19,891 nt of DNA from Bacillota bacterium (lineage in GTDB: Bacteria > Bacillota > Clostridia > Acetivibrionales > DTU013), in assembly GCA_023439545.1 (NCBI GenBank), contig JAEXNT010000056.1, positions 1 to 19,891 of the forward strand, given 5' to 3'. Position 1 is the stretch's first letter. Every line of letters starts with the position of its first letter. Positions 5,879 through 13,776 of the stretch are shown in pieces. Position numbers and translations under genes: made by a program. The notes beneath the pieces are model-generated. The model had not been told where the DNA came from. It made no database searches and was given only the letters and a program-made list of their open reading frames with translations.

Positions 5879-6862
5879 TTACAGCGATAATATCTTGCTA
5901 AGCTCTATCATATCATCATCAATTGCTTTAGTCATATCCAACGCTTCATTTATATCGATACCCTGAACCTTATTGTCCTTAAAAACGATAACCTGGTTAT
6001 AGACACCATTTTTCAGCAACTCGGTCGCTTTTGCGCCCATCATGCTTGCCATGACCCTGTCACGGACCGTAGGGCTTCCGCCTCTTTGAATATGTCCGAG
6101 GATCGTGGCCCTTGCCTCGATACCTGTAATCTCTTCGATTTGCTTTGCAAATTCGATAGCGCCGCCCACGCCTTCTGCAACGATTACGATATAATGCTTT
6201 TTGCCCCTGTTCCTGCCCTCGATTATGGGCTTAATTACATCCTTGTTGAAATCGAAGGGTTTTTCCGGCAGCACTATGACTTCGGCGCCGCAGGCGATGC
6301 CGACGTTCAGGGCTATATAGCCGGCCCGTCTTCCCATAACCTCGAGGACGCTGCAGCGTTCGTGCGAATACGCGGTGTCCCTGATCTTGTCCAAAGCGTC
6401 CTGCACTGTGTTCAAAGCCGTATCATAGCCTATGGTGTAATCAGAACAGCCTATGTCGTTGTCTATTGTCCCCGGTATCCCTATAACCTTCAGACCGTTC
6501 AGGCTCAAGTCTTTTGCGCCCCTGAAGGAACCGTCGCCCCCGATAACAACGAGTGCGTCGATCCCGAATACCTGCGCCATGGCTACACCCTTCCTGACGC
6601 CTTCTTCAGTCTTGAAGGCCATGCAGCGGGCCGTCTGTAAAACGGTTCCGCCTCTGTGGATTATATCGGATACGTTCCTCAGGCCCAGTTCGAATATATC
6701 TCCGCTGATGAGCCCGTTATAGCCCTTTCTGATTCCCATTACCTTAAAGCCCTGATGGATCCCTGTCCTTACCACTGCCCTGATGGCGGCGTTCATACCG
6801 GGCGCATCCCCGCCGCTTGTCAATACCCCGATTGTTTTTATTTCGCTTTCTATCTTGCTCAT
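5879..6862 (-). CDS. pfkA: ATP-dependent 6-phosphofructokinase
   Basis: This 327-aa protein matches the size of bacterial PfkA and phosphorylates fructose 6-phosphate to fructose 1,6-bisphosphate in cytosolic glycolysis. Visible motifs are TSGGDAPGMNAAIR (15-28), GGDGSFRGA (108-116), PGTIDND (130-136) with catalytic Asp134, MGRRAGYIAL (176-185), and near the end a GHIQRGGSP stretch. Gly111 and Gly131 sit where PPi-dependent enzymes carry Asp and Lys, so ATP is the likely donor. I used ATG 6862 because AGGAGG (6875-6870) precedes it by 7 bases and the family begins just before KTIGVLTSGGD; the open frame extends 24 codons further upstream without support. A candidate promoter with an overlapping palindrome lies at 6984-7020. 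Confidence 0.97.
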   Translation of the reverse strand: MSKIESEIKTIGVLTSGGDAPGMNAAIRAVVRTGIHQGFKVMGIRKGYNGLISGDIFELGLRNVSDIIHRGGTVLQTARCMAFKTEEGVRKGVAMAQVFGIDALVVIGGDGSFRGAKDLSLNGLKVIGIPGTIDNDIGCSDYTIGYDTALNTVQDALDKIRDTAYSHERCSVLEVMGRRAGYIALNVGIACGAEVIVLPEKPFDFNKDVIKPIIEGRNRGKKHYIVIVAEGVGGAIEFAKQIEEITGIEARATILGHIQRGGSPTVRDRVMASMMGAKATELLKNGVYNQVIVFKDNKVQGIDINEALDMTKAIDDDMIELSKILSL

Positions 6863-6983
6863 TAAAATACCTCCTGTAACTTGTCCATCCGCAATATCAA
6901 CCAAAATACTTCCGCATTGCTTATGTAACAACAAATATGATTTCTTATTTCGTCAAGTATTACTTAATTTCTCCATAATAATA

Positions 6984-7020
6984 ATATAATGATTATAATC
7001 ATTTTTTGGAATGACAACAA
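6984..7020 (-). promoter_or_regulatory. Candidate pfkA promoter overlapped by a PerR/Fur-box-like palindrome
   Basis: On the minus strand TTGTTG (7020-7015) is followed after 17 bases by a perfect TATAAT (6997-6992). The bases at 6984-6998 read ATATAATGATTATAA, one mismatch from the PerR box TTATAATNATTATAA. ATGATTATAATCAT at 6989-7002 is also a perfect 14-bp palindrome. Both cover the -10 element, as expected for a repressor site. The -35 is weak and the region is very A/T-rich, so chance is possible. Confidence 0.45.
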
Positions 7021-7062
7021 CGAATAAATTCACTAATTTTAACCTTTGTTCAATGAAGTAAT

Positions 7063-8007
7063 TTATAGCAGCAGCAAAACAAGCGGTATGGATATGATCG
7101 AAAATAGAGTGGAGAAGGCTACGATCTTTGAGGCAAACAACGGGTCGCCTCCGTACAACTCGGCAAAAATGGGCGTATTAGCGCCGGCGGGCATCGCTAT
7201 TACGCTTACACAAACGCCCAGAACGATGCCGTTGAAGCCTAAAACCTTAAGTATGGCCACCGTTACCAGCGGCAGGAGAATATTTCTGACGACTATGCCG
7301 TAATAGAGGGGAAATCCCGAGAAAAGGCTCTTAAACTCCACTCCCGCCAATATCGAGCCGACAATCAGCATTGCAAGAGGCGCAGTCATTGCGCCTGTCA
7401 TATCGAAGGCTTTTGCCACCGGGTACGGCAGCTTCAGAGAAAAGAGAAACAGAAGCATACCAATGAACACTGCGATAGTTCCCGGATTAAGCATGGCTTT
7501 CCTTATACTTTTCAGGTCTCTTTCGCCGCTGAATATCATAACCCCGACAGTCCAGACAAATAGATTGTATACGGCGACATAAATAGAGCCGTAAAATACC
7601 CCGGTTTTCCCGTACAGGCTTTCGAGCAGCGGAAACCCCATAAATCCGCAGTTTGTAAATATCGTAATAAACCGGAGCGCTTTATTGATGTTTTCGGGGT
7701 ACCTGCGATACAGTAACAGCCCTGCCAGGAACGATAATACGTGGGTAGCGAATGCAAATCCCAAAACTACGAAAACATTTTTGAGCATCTCGCTCGAATA
7801 GTCGAATTGAAAGGACGAAAGTATCATCGCGGGCGCCGTAACCATCAAAAGCAGTTCCGAAAGCTTTTTGCCCGATGCGTCGTCGATTATGTTCTTCTTC
7901 TTTGCTATAAAGCCGATCCCCATGATAATAAAGAGGATGGTTACCTGGTTTATGACCGTGTTTTGCAATTCATGACCCCGCTTTACAACCGTGTAAATAA
8001 TATGCAT
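7063..8007 (-). CDS. AEC (auxin efflux carrier) family transporter
   Basis: This is a polytopic membrane protein of about 314 aa with roughly ten hydrophobic segments. It is typical of the AEC family of secondary transporters, which export or take up organic acids such as malate or other anionic metabolites. Supporting stretches are GIGFIAKKKNIID near the start, the first-half FTNCGFMGFPLLESLYG, and the C-terminal half with MPAGANTPIFAELYGGD and a final hydrophobic run; the central loop (ERDLKSIRKAMLNP) is short. The substrate cannot be read from sequence. ATG 8007 is the only ATG near the front but has a poor ribosome binding site. The TTG at 7968, with GGGG upstream, gives a start that fits the family better, so the N-terminus is uncertain by 13 residues. 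It lies 200 bases upstream of pfkA in the same direction. Confidence 0.88.
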   Translation of the reverse strand: MHIIYTVVKRGHELQNTVINQVTILFIIMGIGFIAKKKNIIDDASGKKLSELLLMVTAPAMILSSFQFDYSSEMLKNVFVVLGFAFATHVLSFLAGLLLYRRYPENINKALRFITIFTNCGFMGFPLLESLYGKTGVFYGSIYVAVYNLFVWTVGVMIFSGERDLKSIRKAMLNPGTIAVFIGMLLFLFSLKLPYPVAKAFDMTGAMTAPLAMLIVGSILAGVEFKSLFSGFPLYYGIVVRNILLPLVTVAILKVLGFNGIVLGVCVSVIAMPAGANTPIFAELYGGDPLFASKIVAFSTLFSIISIPLVLLLL

Positions 8008-8127
8008 AGTATACAACAGCGCCTGTAAACAGGCAAATCAATATTTGGAATTTGAAGGAGTTTACTACTCAATGTAGAATTATGCAAATGAAAGTTTGGA
8101 AATATTCGCCTTGCGGGAGGGCTTTAT

Positions 8128-8990
8128 ATGCTCAGAGGCAAAGTTGCATTCGTTTAGTCCATTATGAAGATCGCACTTTATTCGGCTGCGGTATTCGAAT
8201 ACCTGTATTATTACCAGCTGAAGGTCCCTGTGGAGCTGCTAACCATGGTTTTCCTCCTCATTGTGAACAATTTTTGCAGGCAATTTTTTCTATACGGGAA
8301 AGAAAGCTGCACCGTTTCGAAAAAGGGAGCATCCTGCTGGAGTTCGTTCTGGGGGTCTATGCAGCATCATTACTGCCTGTCGCGCCCGTCGTCCTTCTTT
8401 TGACTCCGACCGTGTTCGAATCGATATCGGAGCATTCGCTGTTTTTCGGGGCGGGTACTTCACTTGCCATTCTGGGTTCCGTTATTGCCATCGACATCGT
8501 CAATACGCTGCATAGCAGGCAGAACAATAATTTTTATAACATTTTCCAAAATGTGATAGCGCAATATGCCCTGGCTTATATTCTAGTAATCATCATAAGC
8601 TATCTTGCCAGCCTGCAGTTCAGGGAACGGGCAGGGATAGCGAAAGTCAACCTCGAACTGGAGGAAGCCTACAGGCAGCTCGTGGACAATGCTTCCAAGC
8701 TGCAGGAATTATCCGTCGAGAAGGAAAGGAACCGGATGGCGAGGGAAATCCATAATACCCTGGCGCATACGCTCACAGCGGCGGTCGTACAGATGGAAGC
8801 CGGCAAGAAGCTCATCGATGTCGACACCTCGAGGGCGAAGGCCGAGATCGAGAAGGCACAGGAGATAACACGCGAAGGGATCGGGGACGTGAAAAGGACA
8901 GTCAAGGCGCTGAGGCCGCAGATATTGGAGAACAATTCGCTTTGCGGCGCTATCCGGAGCCTCATACGCAATATCGAGGACACCGCTCAT
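8128..8990 (+). pseudogene. Broken sensor histidine kinase (HisKA_3/NarL-type), ATPase domain missing
   Basis: The remnant begins at ATG 8128 with GGGAGG (8115-8120) upstream and reads MLRGKVAFV before an in-frame TAG (8155-8157). It continues in the same frame as a membrane region (ALYSAAVFEYLYYYQLKVP and on). Near 8300-8312 the coding signal moves to another frame, continuing with more membrane segments and a coiled linker. The dimerisation/phosphoacceptor segment VEKERNRMAREIHNTLAHTLTAAV follows. The residue after the phospho-His is Asn, where this class normally has Asp or Glu. After NIEDT (about 8990) similarity ends: there is no HATPase_c domain and no response regulator follows. At least four lesions indicate a decayed gene, though sequencing errors could explain the stop and the frameshift. 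Confidence 0.75.
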
Positions 8991-9050
8991 ATATTGGTTC
9001 CGTTACTTTTTTTATTACTCCGGCAACATGCGCAGATGGGATCGTGTTCC

Positions 9051-9056
9051 TATAAT
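9051..9056 (+). promoter_or_regulatory. Possible -10 element before the small basic reading frame
   Basis: A perfect TATAAT stands 17 bases before AAGGAGG (9073-9079), just downstream of where the kinase remnant ends. The matching -35 (ATGCGC, 9028-9033) is poor, so this is a weak call based on the -10 and its position. Confidence 0.3.
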
Positions 9057-9088
9057 GTAAATATGCAAGATTAAGGAGGACGATCCAT

Positions 9089-9435
9089 ATGATGTCATTG
9101 CAATATAAAGACCTTTATGACTTAATAAACCGGCGGGTGGACTTGACGCATACTACAGGCTGGAGCGCTTGGACCCCTTGTATTTACGCAGCCTGGAGAG
9201 GGCGGAGGGGAACCGGAATAAATCAAAAACTCGTAATATACGAAAATTTCCGGGCCGCTTGTTCGACAAGAGCAATTTGCGCGGAAAAAGGCCGGGTTTC
9301 ACAAAAAGGCCGGCTACGGAGAAAGCCCGTGCTACGGAGAAAGTCCGAAGCAGGCAGAGATACTGGAATGCAGAAAAGGATGCGAATGTTGCTAATATGA
9401 AACAATATGGCAGGTGGGGTGGTATAATGTTCTAA
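9089..9435 (+). pseudogene. Small basic protein gene, apparently frameshifted
   Basis: ATG 9089 has an excellent AAGGAGG (9073-9079), and the first 18 codons read MMSLQYKDLYDLINRRVD. The open frame then turns into Trp/Cys/Arg-rich text ending at 9400. In the neighbouring frame from about 9142 the sequence reads more naturally (DAYYRLERLDPLYLRSLERAEG), continues as a very basic tail, and stops at 9433-9435, 14 bases before the S41 peptidase ATG. Loss of one base near 9141-9144 would join both into a protein of about 115 aa. I recognise no family. An 18-base imperfect tandem duplication (around 9313-9348) encodes ATEKAR/ATEKVR. It may be a real gene with a sequencing error, or a decayed one. 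Confidence 0.4.
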
Positions 9436-9449
9436 AGGAGTTTGAAATT

Positions 9450-10829
9450 ATGAAAGACAATCCTTCGAACATAACCCTGTCCACTGTCAAAAAGGGCATA
9501 AGCAGGAAAACAGCGGTCAGGTCGGCGATTCTACTGGCCGTTATACTGCCATTGGCTGTATTATCTTATCTGTTCTTTTTCAAGGTTTCGGACAACCCGG
9601 GTTACCTGTATCGTGACAGCTTGAGTCCCGAAGCTATGAAGACCGACGCGCAGTTTTTTATTGAAACTCTCGAAAGCAACCATCCCAATATGAAAGAAGG
9701 TCAAACGGCCTATAATGGGATCATTGACGGTATCTTCGAAAAAATAAAGAAACCCATGGACTCGGAGGGTTTCTACTGGACACTAAATACGCTTGCAGTG
9801 GCGCTAAGGGATGGCCACACGCGTTTATCCACAGATCAGATAAGCAGGGATCATATAGACCTGCCTTTACTCATTTGGACAAGCGACGGACTGATAGTTA
9901 AGAAAAGCGGCGCTTTCCTGAGAAAAGGGGACAAAATAATTTCGATCGGCGGCATGGCTGCGGATGGATTGCAGAAAGAACTTGAGGCCTTGTACCCGGC
10001 TGAGATCCCTGAATGGGTCAGGGCAAATATAAATGTGGTCGCCCAAGGCATATATCTGAGGCGTTTAAACCTTGTCGGCAGGAATAATACGATTGAGATC
10101 CGGTATGAGAGGGACGACAGGGTATCCGTAAAAAAAATGCAGCTTCACACATCCGGAGCATCCTTGTATAAACGTATTTCAGAAGCTTTTGCCTACGCGG
10201 ATTCAGTTAAAATGAAATGGAGAATCGATAAGGAGCATGACCTCGGTATAATAGAAATAAATAAATGTAAAACCGATAATCAAACCGCGGAAGAATTCAG
10301 GGAGTTTTTCGCCGCAGTTCGTGAAAATGATATCGGGAATATTGCCGTCGATCTCAGAAGGAACTCGGGCGGTAATGATGGTATAGCCAGCCAGTTCCTG
10401 AGCTTTGTTGCTGTAAAAAGCTATATGTTTATCGGAAACCAACTGAGATATAACAATCCCGGAGAATTCAGGGAACTGAAGCCTGAAGATCCTCCGCCGT
10501 TCGGCGGAAACATTTATTTGTTTACGTCGAACTCCACCTTTAGCGCTGCAACAGACTTTACAGTGGTACTTCAGGCAAATTCGATCGCAAAGGTGATCGG
10601 ACAGCCAACCGGCAACACCGCCTCCTTCTTTGGAAACCCTACTTATTTCAGTATGCCGGACTGCAAACTTGGGTTCAACTGCGCCACAACACACTACAAA
10701 GCTCCCGTGGAGGACGACAACCAGGATAAAGCCGTTATACCGGATTTCAAAGTGGAATATACGAGTCGGGATATTATTGAAAACGAAGATCCCTGGCTGG
10801 ATTTTTTGATTAATCTGCCCCGCAACTGA
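9450..10829 (+). CDS. Membrane-anchored S41 family peptidase
   Basis: This 459-aa protein has one N-terminal membrane segment (about 26-46) and a large part expected outside the cell. Features of the S41 (C-terminal processing/tricorn-like) family are ALRDGHTRL (118-126), a PDZ-like region (about 137-180, FLRKGDKIISIGG), AVDLRRNSGGNDG (299-311) and LFTSNSTFSAATDF (357-370) with probable nucleophile Ser365. VIGQPTGNTASFFG (382-395) follows. That stretch lacks the Lys of CtpA enzymes, so a tricorn-like Ser/His arrangement is more likely. I chose ATG 9450 because AAAGGAG (9434-9440) precedes it; the frame is open 12 codons further back inside the previous gene. Substrate unknown. No terminator separates it from the MATE gene, but that gene has its own promoter. 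Confidence 0.88.
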   Translation: MKDNPSNITLSTVKKGISRKTAVRSAILLAVILPLAVLSYLFFFKVSDNPGYLYRDSLSPEAMKTDAQFFIETLESNHPNMKEGQTAYNGIIDGIFEKIKKPMDSEGFYWTLNTLAVALRDGHTRLSTDQISRDHIDLPLLIWTSDGLIVKKSGAFLRKGDKIISIGGMAADGLQKELEALYPAEIPEWVRANINVVAQGIYLRRLNLVGRNNTIEIRYERDDRVSVKKMQLHTSGASLYKRISEAFAYADSVKMKWRIDKEHDLGIIEINKCKTDNQTAEEFREFFAAVRENDIGNIAVDLRRNSGGNDGIASQFLSFVAVKSYMFIGNQLRYNNPGEFRELKPEDPPPFGGNIYLFTSNSTFSAATDFTVVLQANSIAKVIGQPTGNTASFFGNPTYFSMPDCKLGFNCATTHYKAPVEDDNQDKAVIPDFKVEYTSRDIIENEDPWLDFLINLPRN

Positions 10830-10852
10830 CGCACATTTCGGGGGTATAAATC

Positions 10853-10881
10853 TGGACTTCTTTCCATCCATATGCTACAAT
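10853..10881 (+). promoter_or_regulatory. Candidate promoter of the MATE exporter gene
   Basis: TGGACT (10853-10858) and TACAAT (10876-10881) are spaced by exactly 17 bases and match the sigma-A consensus at 4/6 and 5/6. A start near 10888 would leave a leader of about 44 nt carrying GGAGG before ATG 10932. It also implies that the in-frame ATG at 10872 is not used. Confidence 0.5.
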
Positions 10882-10931
10882 CGTTCTACGATAATTACAG
10901 ATATGTCATAATCCCTTCGGAGGAACAGCAT

Positions 10932-12392
10932 ATGGTTCAAATATCGGCGCCGGCCGGCGCGCTGGGAAGATTCCGGCGCACCTTCATAGGTGACCGCGCT
11001 TTTTATAAAACAGTACTCGCGTTGGTTTTGCCCATAATAGTTCAAAATATGATTTCGAACTTCGTCAACCTGCTCGACAACATCATGGTAGGGCAGGTAG
11101 GTACAGTACAGATGTCGGGCGTCGCAATAGCGAACCAGCTGCTGTTCGTGTTCAATCTGACCATTTTTGGAGGTCTTTCGGGCCCGGGAATATTCGGCGC
11201 GCAATTTTTCGGCGCCGGTGATAACGAAGGGCTTCGCCATACATTCCGCTTCAAGCTGTGGACGGCAGCCCTCATATTGGCAGTTGCGGTCACAGTTTTC
11301 CTTTCAGGCGACAAACCGTTGATCTCTCTGTATCTCACCGGCGAAGGAAACGCGGCTGACGCGGCGGCAATGCTCGAATATGGCCGTTCCTACCTGAAGA
11401 CGATGCTTTGGGGACTGCTTCCGTTTGCGCTGTCCCAGGTGTACAGCAGCACGCTGCGCGAGACGGGTGAGACTGTGCTTCCCATGAAGGCAAGTATAGC
11501 TGCCGTATTTACGAATCTTTGCCTCAATTATGTTTTGATTTTTGGAAAACTCGGGTTCCCGGCGCTCGGCGTCGTCGGCGCTGCCATTGCGACGGTCATT
11601 TCTCGTTTCGTCGAACTCGGTATCATCGTAACCTATACCCATCGTCATATTGAAAAGTTCCCGTTCATCGCAGGCATGTACCGGTCTTTGAAGGTACCGG
11701 GCAAGCTTGCGTTGACTATTTTCAAAAAAGGGACGCCGCTGCTGGTCAACGAGCTGCTCTGGTCGCTTGGAGTGACCACGCTGACCCAGATATTCTCCAC
11801 ACGCGGTCTTAATGTAGTGGCAGGCCTCAATATATCGAGTACTATCGTGAATCTGTTCAACGTCGTGTTCATATCCATGGGAGTCGCTGTCGCCGTAATG
11901 GTCGGGCAGGCTCTGGGAGCCGGAGATATTCCCCGCGCCAAGTCATATGTATGGAAGCTGATTTTTTTCAGCATCTGTACCTGCTTTGTCATCGGGGGAG
12001 CGCTTGCTGCAGTGTCGCCGATCATTCCCCGCATTTACAATACAACCGGCGACGTCCGCAGACTCGCCACCTACTTTATGCTGACAAGCGCCCTGTACAT
12101 GGCATTCAACGCAATTGCACACTGCTGTTACTTTGCTATTCGTTCAGGAGGGAAAACCTTCGTGACCTTCCTTTTTGACAGCGCGTATTCCTGGGTCGTT
12201 GCGGTTCCATATGCATATGTGCTGACGCACTTTACAAAGCTCGATATTTTTATACTGTACCCTGTCTGCTATATCACCGACGCCGTTAAGAGTCTGATCG
12301 GTATATTTGTCGTACGGACGGGCTATTGGGCACAGAACATAGTGTCCACCGGCGCCGCCGCAGGTCCGTCGGGCGAAAATGCCGACCAATAG
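10932..12392 (+). CDS. MATE family multidrug/Na+ (or H+) antiporter
   Basis: This 486-aa protein with about twelve membrane segments belongs to the MATE (multidrug and toxin extrusion) exporters, which expel cationic or other small molecules using a Na+ or H+ gradient. Recognisable stretches are ALVLPIIVQNMISNFVNLLDNIMVG (29-53), the QLLFVFNLTIFGGLSGPGIFGAQ loop, SSTLRETGETVLPM, and NELLWSLGVTT at the start of the second half. The two halves are of similar length, as the family requires. The start at 10932 has GGAGG (10919-10923) 8 bases upstream; a longer frame from 10872 lies over the promoter and has no ribosome binding site. The tail (GAAAGPSGENADQ) is hydrophilic. It ends 17 bases from the convergent small gene at 12410. 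Confidence 0.93.
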   Translation: MVQISAPAGALGRFRRTFIGDRAFYKTVLALVLPIIVQNMISNFVNLLDNIMVGQVGTVQMSGVAIANQLLFVFNLTIFGGLSGPGIFGAQFFGAGDNEGLRHTFRFKLWTAALILAVAVTVFLSGDKPLISLYLTGEGNAADAAAMLEYGRSYLKTMLWGLLPFALSQVYSSTLRETGETVLPMKASIAAVFTNLCLNYVLIFGKLGFPALGVVGAAIATVISRFVELGIIVTYTHRHIEKFPFIAGMYRSLKVPGKLALTIFKKGTPLLVNELLWSLGVTTLTQIFSTRGLNVVAGLNISSTIVNLFNVVFISMGVAVAVMVGQALGAGDIPRAKSYVWKLIFFSICTCFVIGGALAAVSPIIPRIYNTTGDVRRLATYFMLTSALYMAFNAIAHCCYFAIRSGGKTFVTFLFDSAYSWVVAVPYAYVLTHFTKLDIFILYPVCYITDAVKSLIGIFVVRTGYWAQNIVSTGAAAGPSGENADQ

Positions 12393-12409
12393 CCAAGCGC
12401 GTGAGAGGT

Positions 12410-12676
12410 TCATACCCTGTAGGCGTCAATTACCTTTGCGACATAATCGTCATAGCCTGACCTGGCCAATACTACGAATGTCTCTCCTTCATCGGCGACT
12501 TTGACGAGATATGCCTGTGCTTCGCTGCTGCTCAACTTGTTGTCTCTCTTAATATTTACCTGGTTGGGGTTAGGCACACCGAGATCCAGCAATATTTCCG
12601 TGACCCTGTTTTCAAGGTCGCCTGTCGGACATTCGATACTTCTGATCCTGTTGATCGCTTCATTGATTCTGCTCAT
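12410..12676 (-). CDS. Small cytosolic protein of unknown function (88 aa)
   Basis: ATG 12676 has a strong AGGAGG seven bases upstream; an in-frame extension to 12727 has no support. The protein begins MSRINEAINRIRSIECPTGD and contains VTEILLDLGVPNPNQVNIKRDN and a C-terminal segment ending SGYDDYVAKVIDAYRV. It looks globular, mixed alpha/beta and acidic, without signal or membrane segment. I do not recognise the family. It is transcribed divergently from the AraC-type regulator at 12839, with an operator-like dyad (12749-12777) between them, so that regulator may control it. This is an inference from position. Confidence 0.75.
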   Translation of the reverse strand: MSRINEAINRIRSIECPTGDLENRVTEILLDLGVPNPNQVNIKRDNKLSSSEAQAYLVKVADEGETFVVLARSGYDDYVAKVIDAYRV

Positions 12677-12748
12677 TCCGTTATCCTCCTGAGAATCGTT
12701 TTTAATCTGAATGATGACACCGCTCACATATTAGTAATAATTTAAGTA

Positions 12749-12777
12749 TGCTAAAATATAACTGACATATTATAGCA
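12749..12777. promoter_or_regulatory. Inverted repeat between divergent small gene and AraC-type regulator
   Basis: TGCTAAAATAT (12749-12759) and ATATTATAGCA (12767-12777) are inverted copies with 10 of 11 positions matching around a 7-nt spacer AACTGAC. The dyad is centred in the A/T-rich region shared by two divergent genes, which suits an operator. It also contains TATTAT (12768-12773) on the plus strand and a TATAAT on the minus strand. No convincing -35 was found for either. Confidence 0.5.
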
Positions 12778-12838
12778 AGCCATGACAGGCCGAAGTGCGG
12801 AGACTGTGATACTATTTTTATTGACAGGAGGGTTGATC

Positions 12839-13696
12839 ATGGACTGGCTTAAATGTATGAGAAATGCGATAGACTATATGGAAGCCAACATACTGAATGA
12901 TATCGATTACAACGAGACCGCAAAATGCGCGTATTCGTCCACCTACCATTTCCTGCATATGTTCAGCATGCTTACAGGTTTCACGGTGGGGGAATATATC
13001 CGCAACAGAAGGCTCACACTTGCGGCTCAGGAGTTGTCGATGTCCGACGTAAAGGTCACCGATATCGCTTTCAAGTATGGTTATGAAACTACGGAAGCCT
13101 TTACAAAGGCATTCCAAAGGTTTCACGGAATAACGCCTTCAGCTGCGCGCGAGCCGGGGGCAAAGCTTAAATCCTATAGCCCTCTGTCAATACAGATAGT
13201 ATTGAAAGGTGATAGGGAGATGAATTTTAAAATTGATGAACGCGGGGGTTTTACCGTGTTTGGCGCCACTACTGACATTGCCGGTGAAAATGCCTTCGAG
13301 GCGGTCCCGGAATTCTGGCTGAGGCTTGAAAAACAGGGCTTTTTTCAAAGTCTCTGCAACGATGCCGGATATGATCCTACCGTTCCGCCCATTGCTGTGA
13401 CGCATGATTTTAAGAGCGACGGTTCACGCAAATACACGATTGCCTACAAGCTGCCGGAGGGGAAGGTACCCAAAGGTTATGACATAATACAAATACCTGC
13501 GGCGACATGGGTGGTAGTAGAGGAAAAGTGTGAAAAAGACGAGGAAACCTCAAAAACTATCCAGGAAATGTGGACGCGCCTGTTTTCCGAGTGGTTTCCC
13601 ACCTCCAATTACGAATTGACCGAAGGCCCACAGCTTGAACAGTACTATCCGGGCAAACTGGAGGTTTGGGTACCTGTGAAAAGGAAATTGAAATAG
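12839..13696 (+). CDS. AraC family transcriptional regulator with GyrI-like effector-binding domain
   Basis: This 285-aa protein starts with an AraC/XylS DNA-binding domain (about 1-105). It shows the first helix-turn-helix around NETAKCAYSSTYHFLHMFSMLTGFTVGEY, and the second with VTDIAFKYGYETTEAFTKAFQRFHGITPS. From about residue 128 a GyrI-like (AraC effector-binding) domain follows: MNFKIDERGGFTVFGA, a middle region with YTIAYKLPEG, and IIQIPAATWVVVEEK. This arrangement is usual for regulators that sense small, often amphipathic or cationic, molecules. ATG 12839 has AGGAGGG (12826-12832) 6 bases upstream; an upstream in-frame ATG at 12782 has no such site. The downstream hairpin at 13714-13740 ends the transcript. 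Likely targets are itself and the divergent small gene. Confidence 0.92.
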   Translation: MDWLKCMRNAIDYMEANILNDIDYNETAKCAYSSTYHFLHMFSMLTGFTVGEYIRNRRLTLAAQELSMSDVKVTDIAFKYGYETTEAFTKAFQRFHGITPSAAREPGAKLKSYSPLSIQIVLKGDREMNFKIDERGGFTVFGATTDIAGENAFEAVPEFWLRLEKQGFFQSLCNDAGYDPTVPPIAVTHDFKSDGSRKYTIAYKLPEGKVPKGYDIIQIPAATWVVVEEKCEKDEETSKTIQEMWTRLFSEWFPTSNYELTEGPQLEQYYPGKLEVWVPVKRKLK

Positions 13697-13713
13697 CTTA
13701 TAAAAGAGAAAAA

Positions 13714-13740
13714 GAAACCGGATCATCCGAGCCCGGTTTC
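13714..13740. terminator. Bidirectional intrinsic terminator
   Basis: GAAACCGG (13714-13721) pairs with CCGGTTTC (13733-13740) across an 11-nt loop. The stem is followed by CTTTTCTT on the plus strand and by TTTTTCTCTTTTAT on the minus strand. It sits between the convergent ends of the AraC-type gene and the minus-strand gene at 13777 and can stop both. Confidence 0.75.
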
Positions 13741-13776
13741 CTTTTCTTGCAGTGCAAGGACTTCATGTTTGGTTCG

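Noticed and set aside
8055..8077. AAGGAG followed by ATG TAG (start-stop element)
   Set aside because: The spacing of 11 bases and the decayed surroundings make it more likely a chance or a relic than a regulatory minimal frame.
8052..8127. Start of the kinase frame at 8052
   Set aside because: The text from 8052 to about 8300 in that frame is Cys/Pro/Arg-rich and not membrane-like; the natural N-terminus is in the frame of ATG 8128, which has GGGAGG.
9423..9428. TATAAT just before the S41 peptidase as a promoter
   Set aside because: It leaves only about 15 bases before the ATG, with the ribosome binding site at the start point, and has no -35 at the right distance (AAACAA).
10203..10871. 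Minus-strand 222-codon open frame opposite the S41 peptidase
   Set aside because: It overlaps a gene with clear family motifs and shows no start signal or recognisable domain.
12782..12838. N-terminal extension of the AraC-type regulator
   Set aside because: AGGAGGG at 12826-12832 serves ATG 12839, and the AraC domain needs no extra residues.
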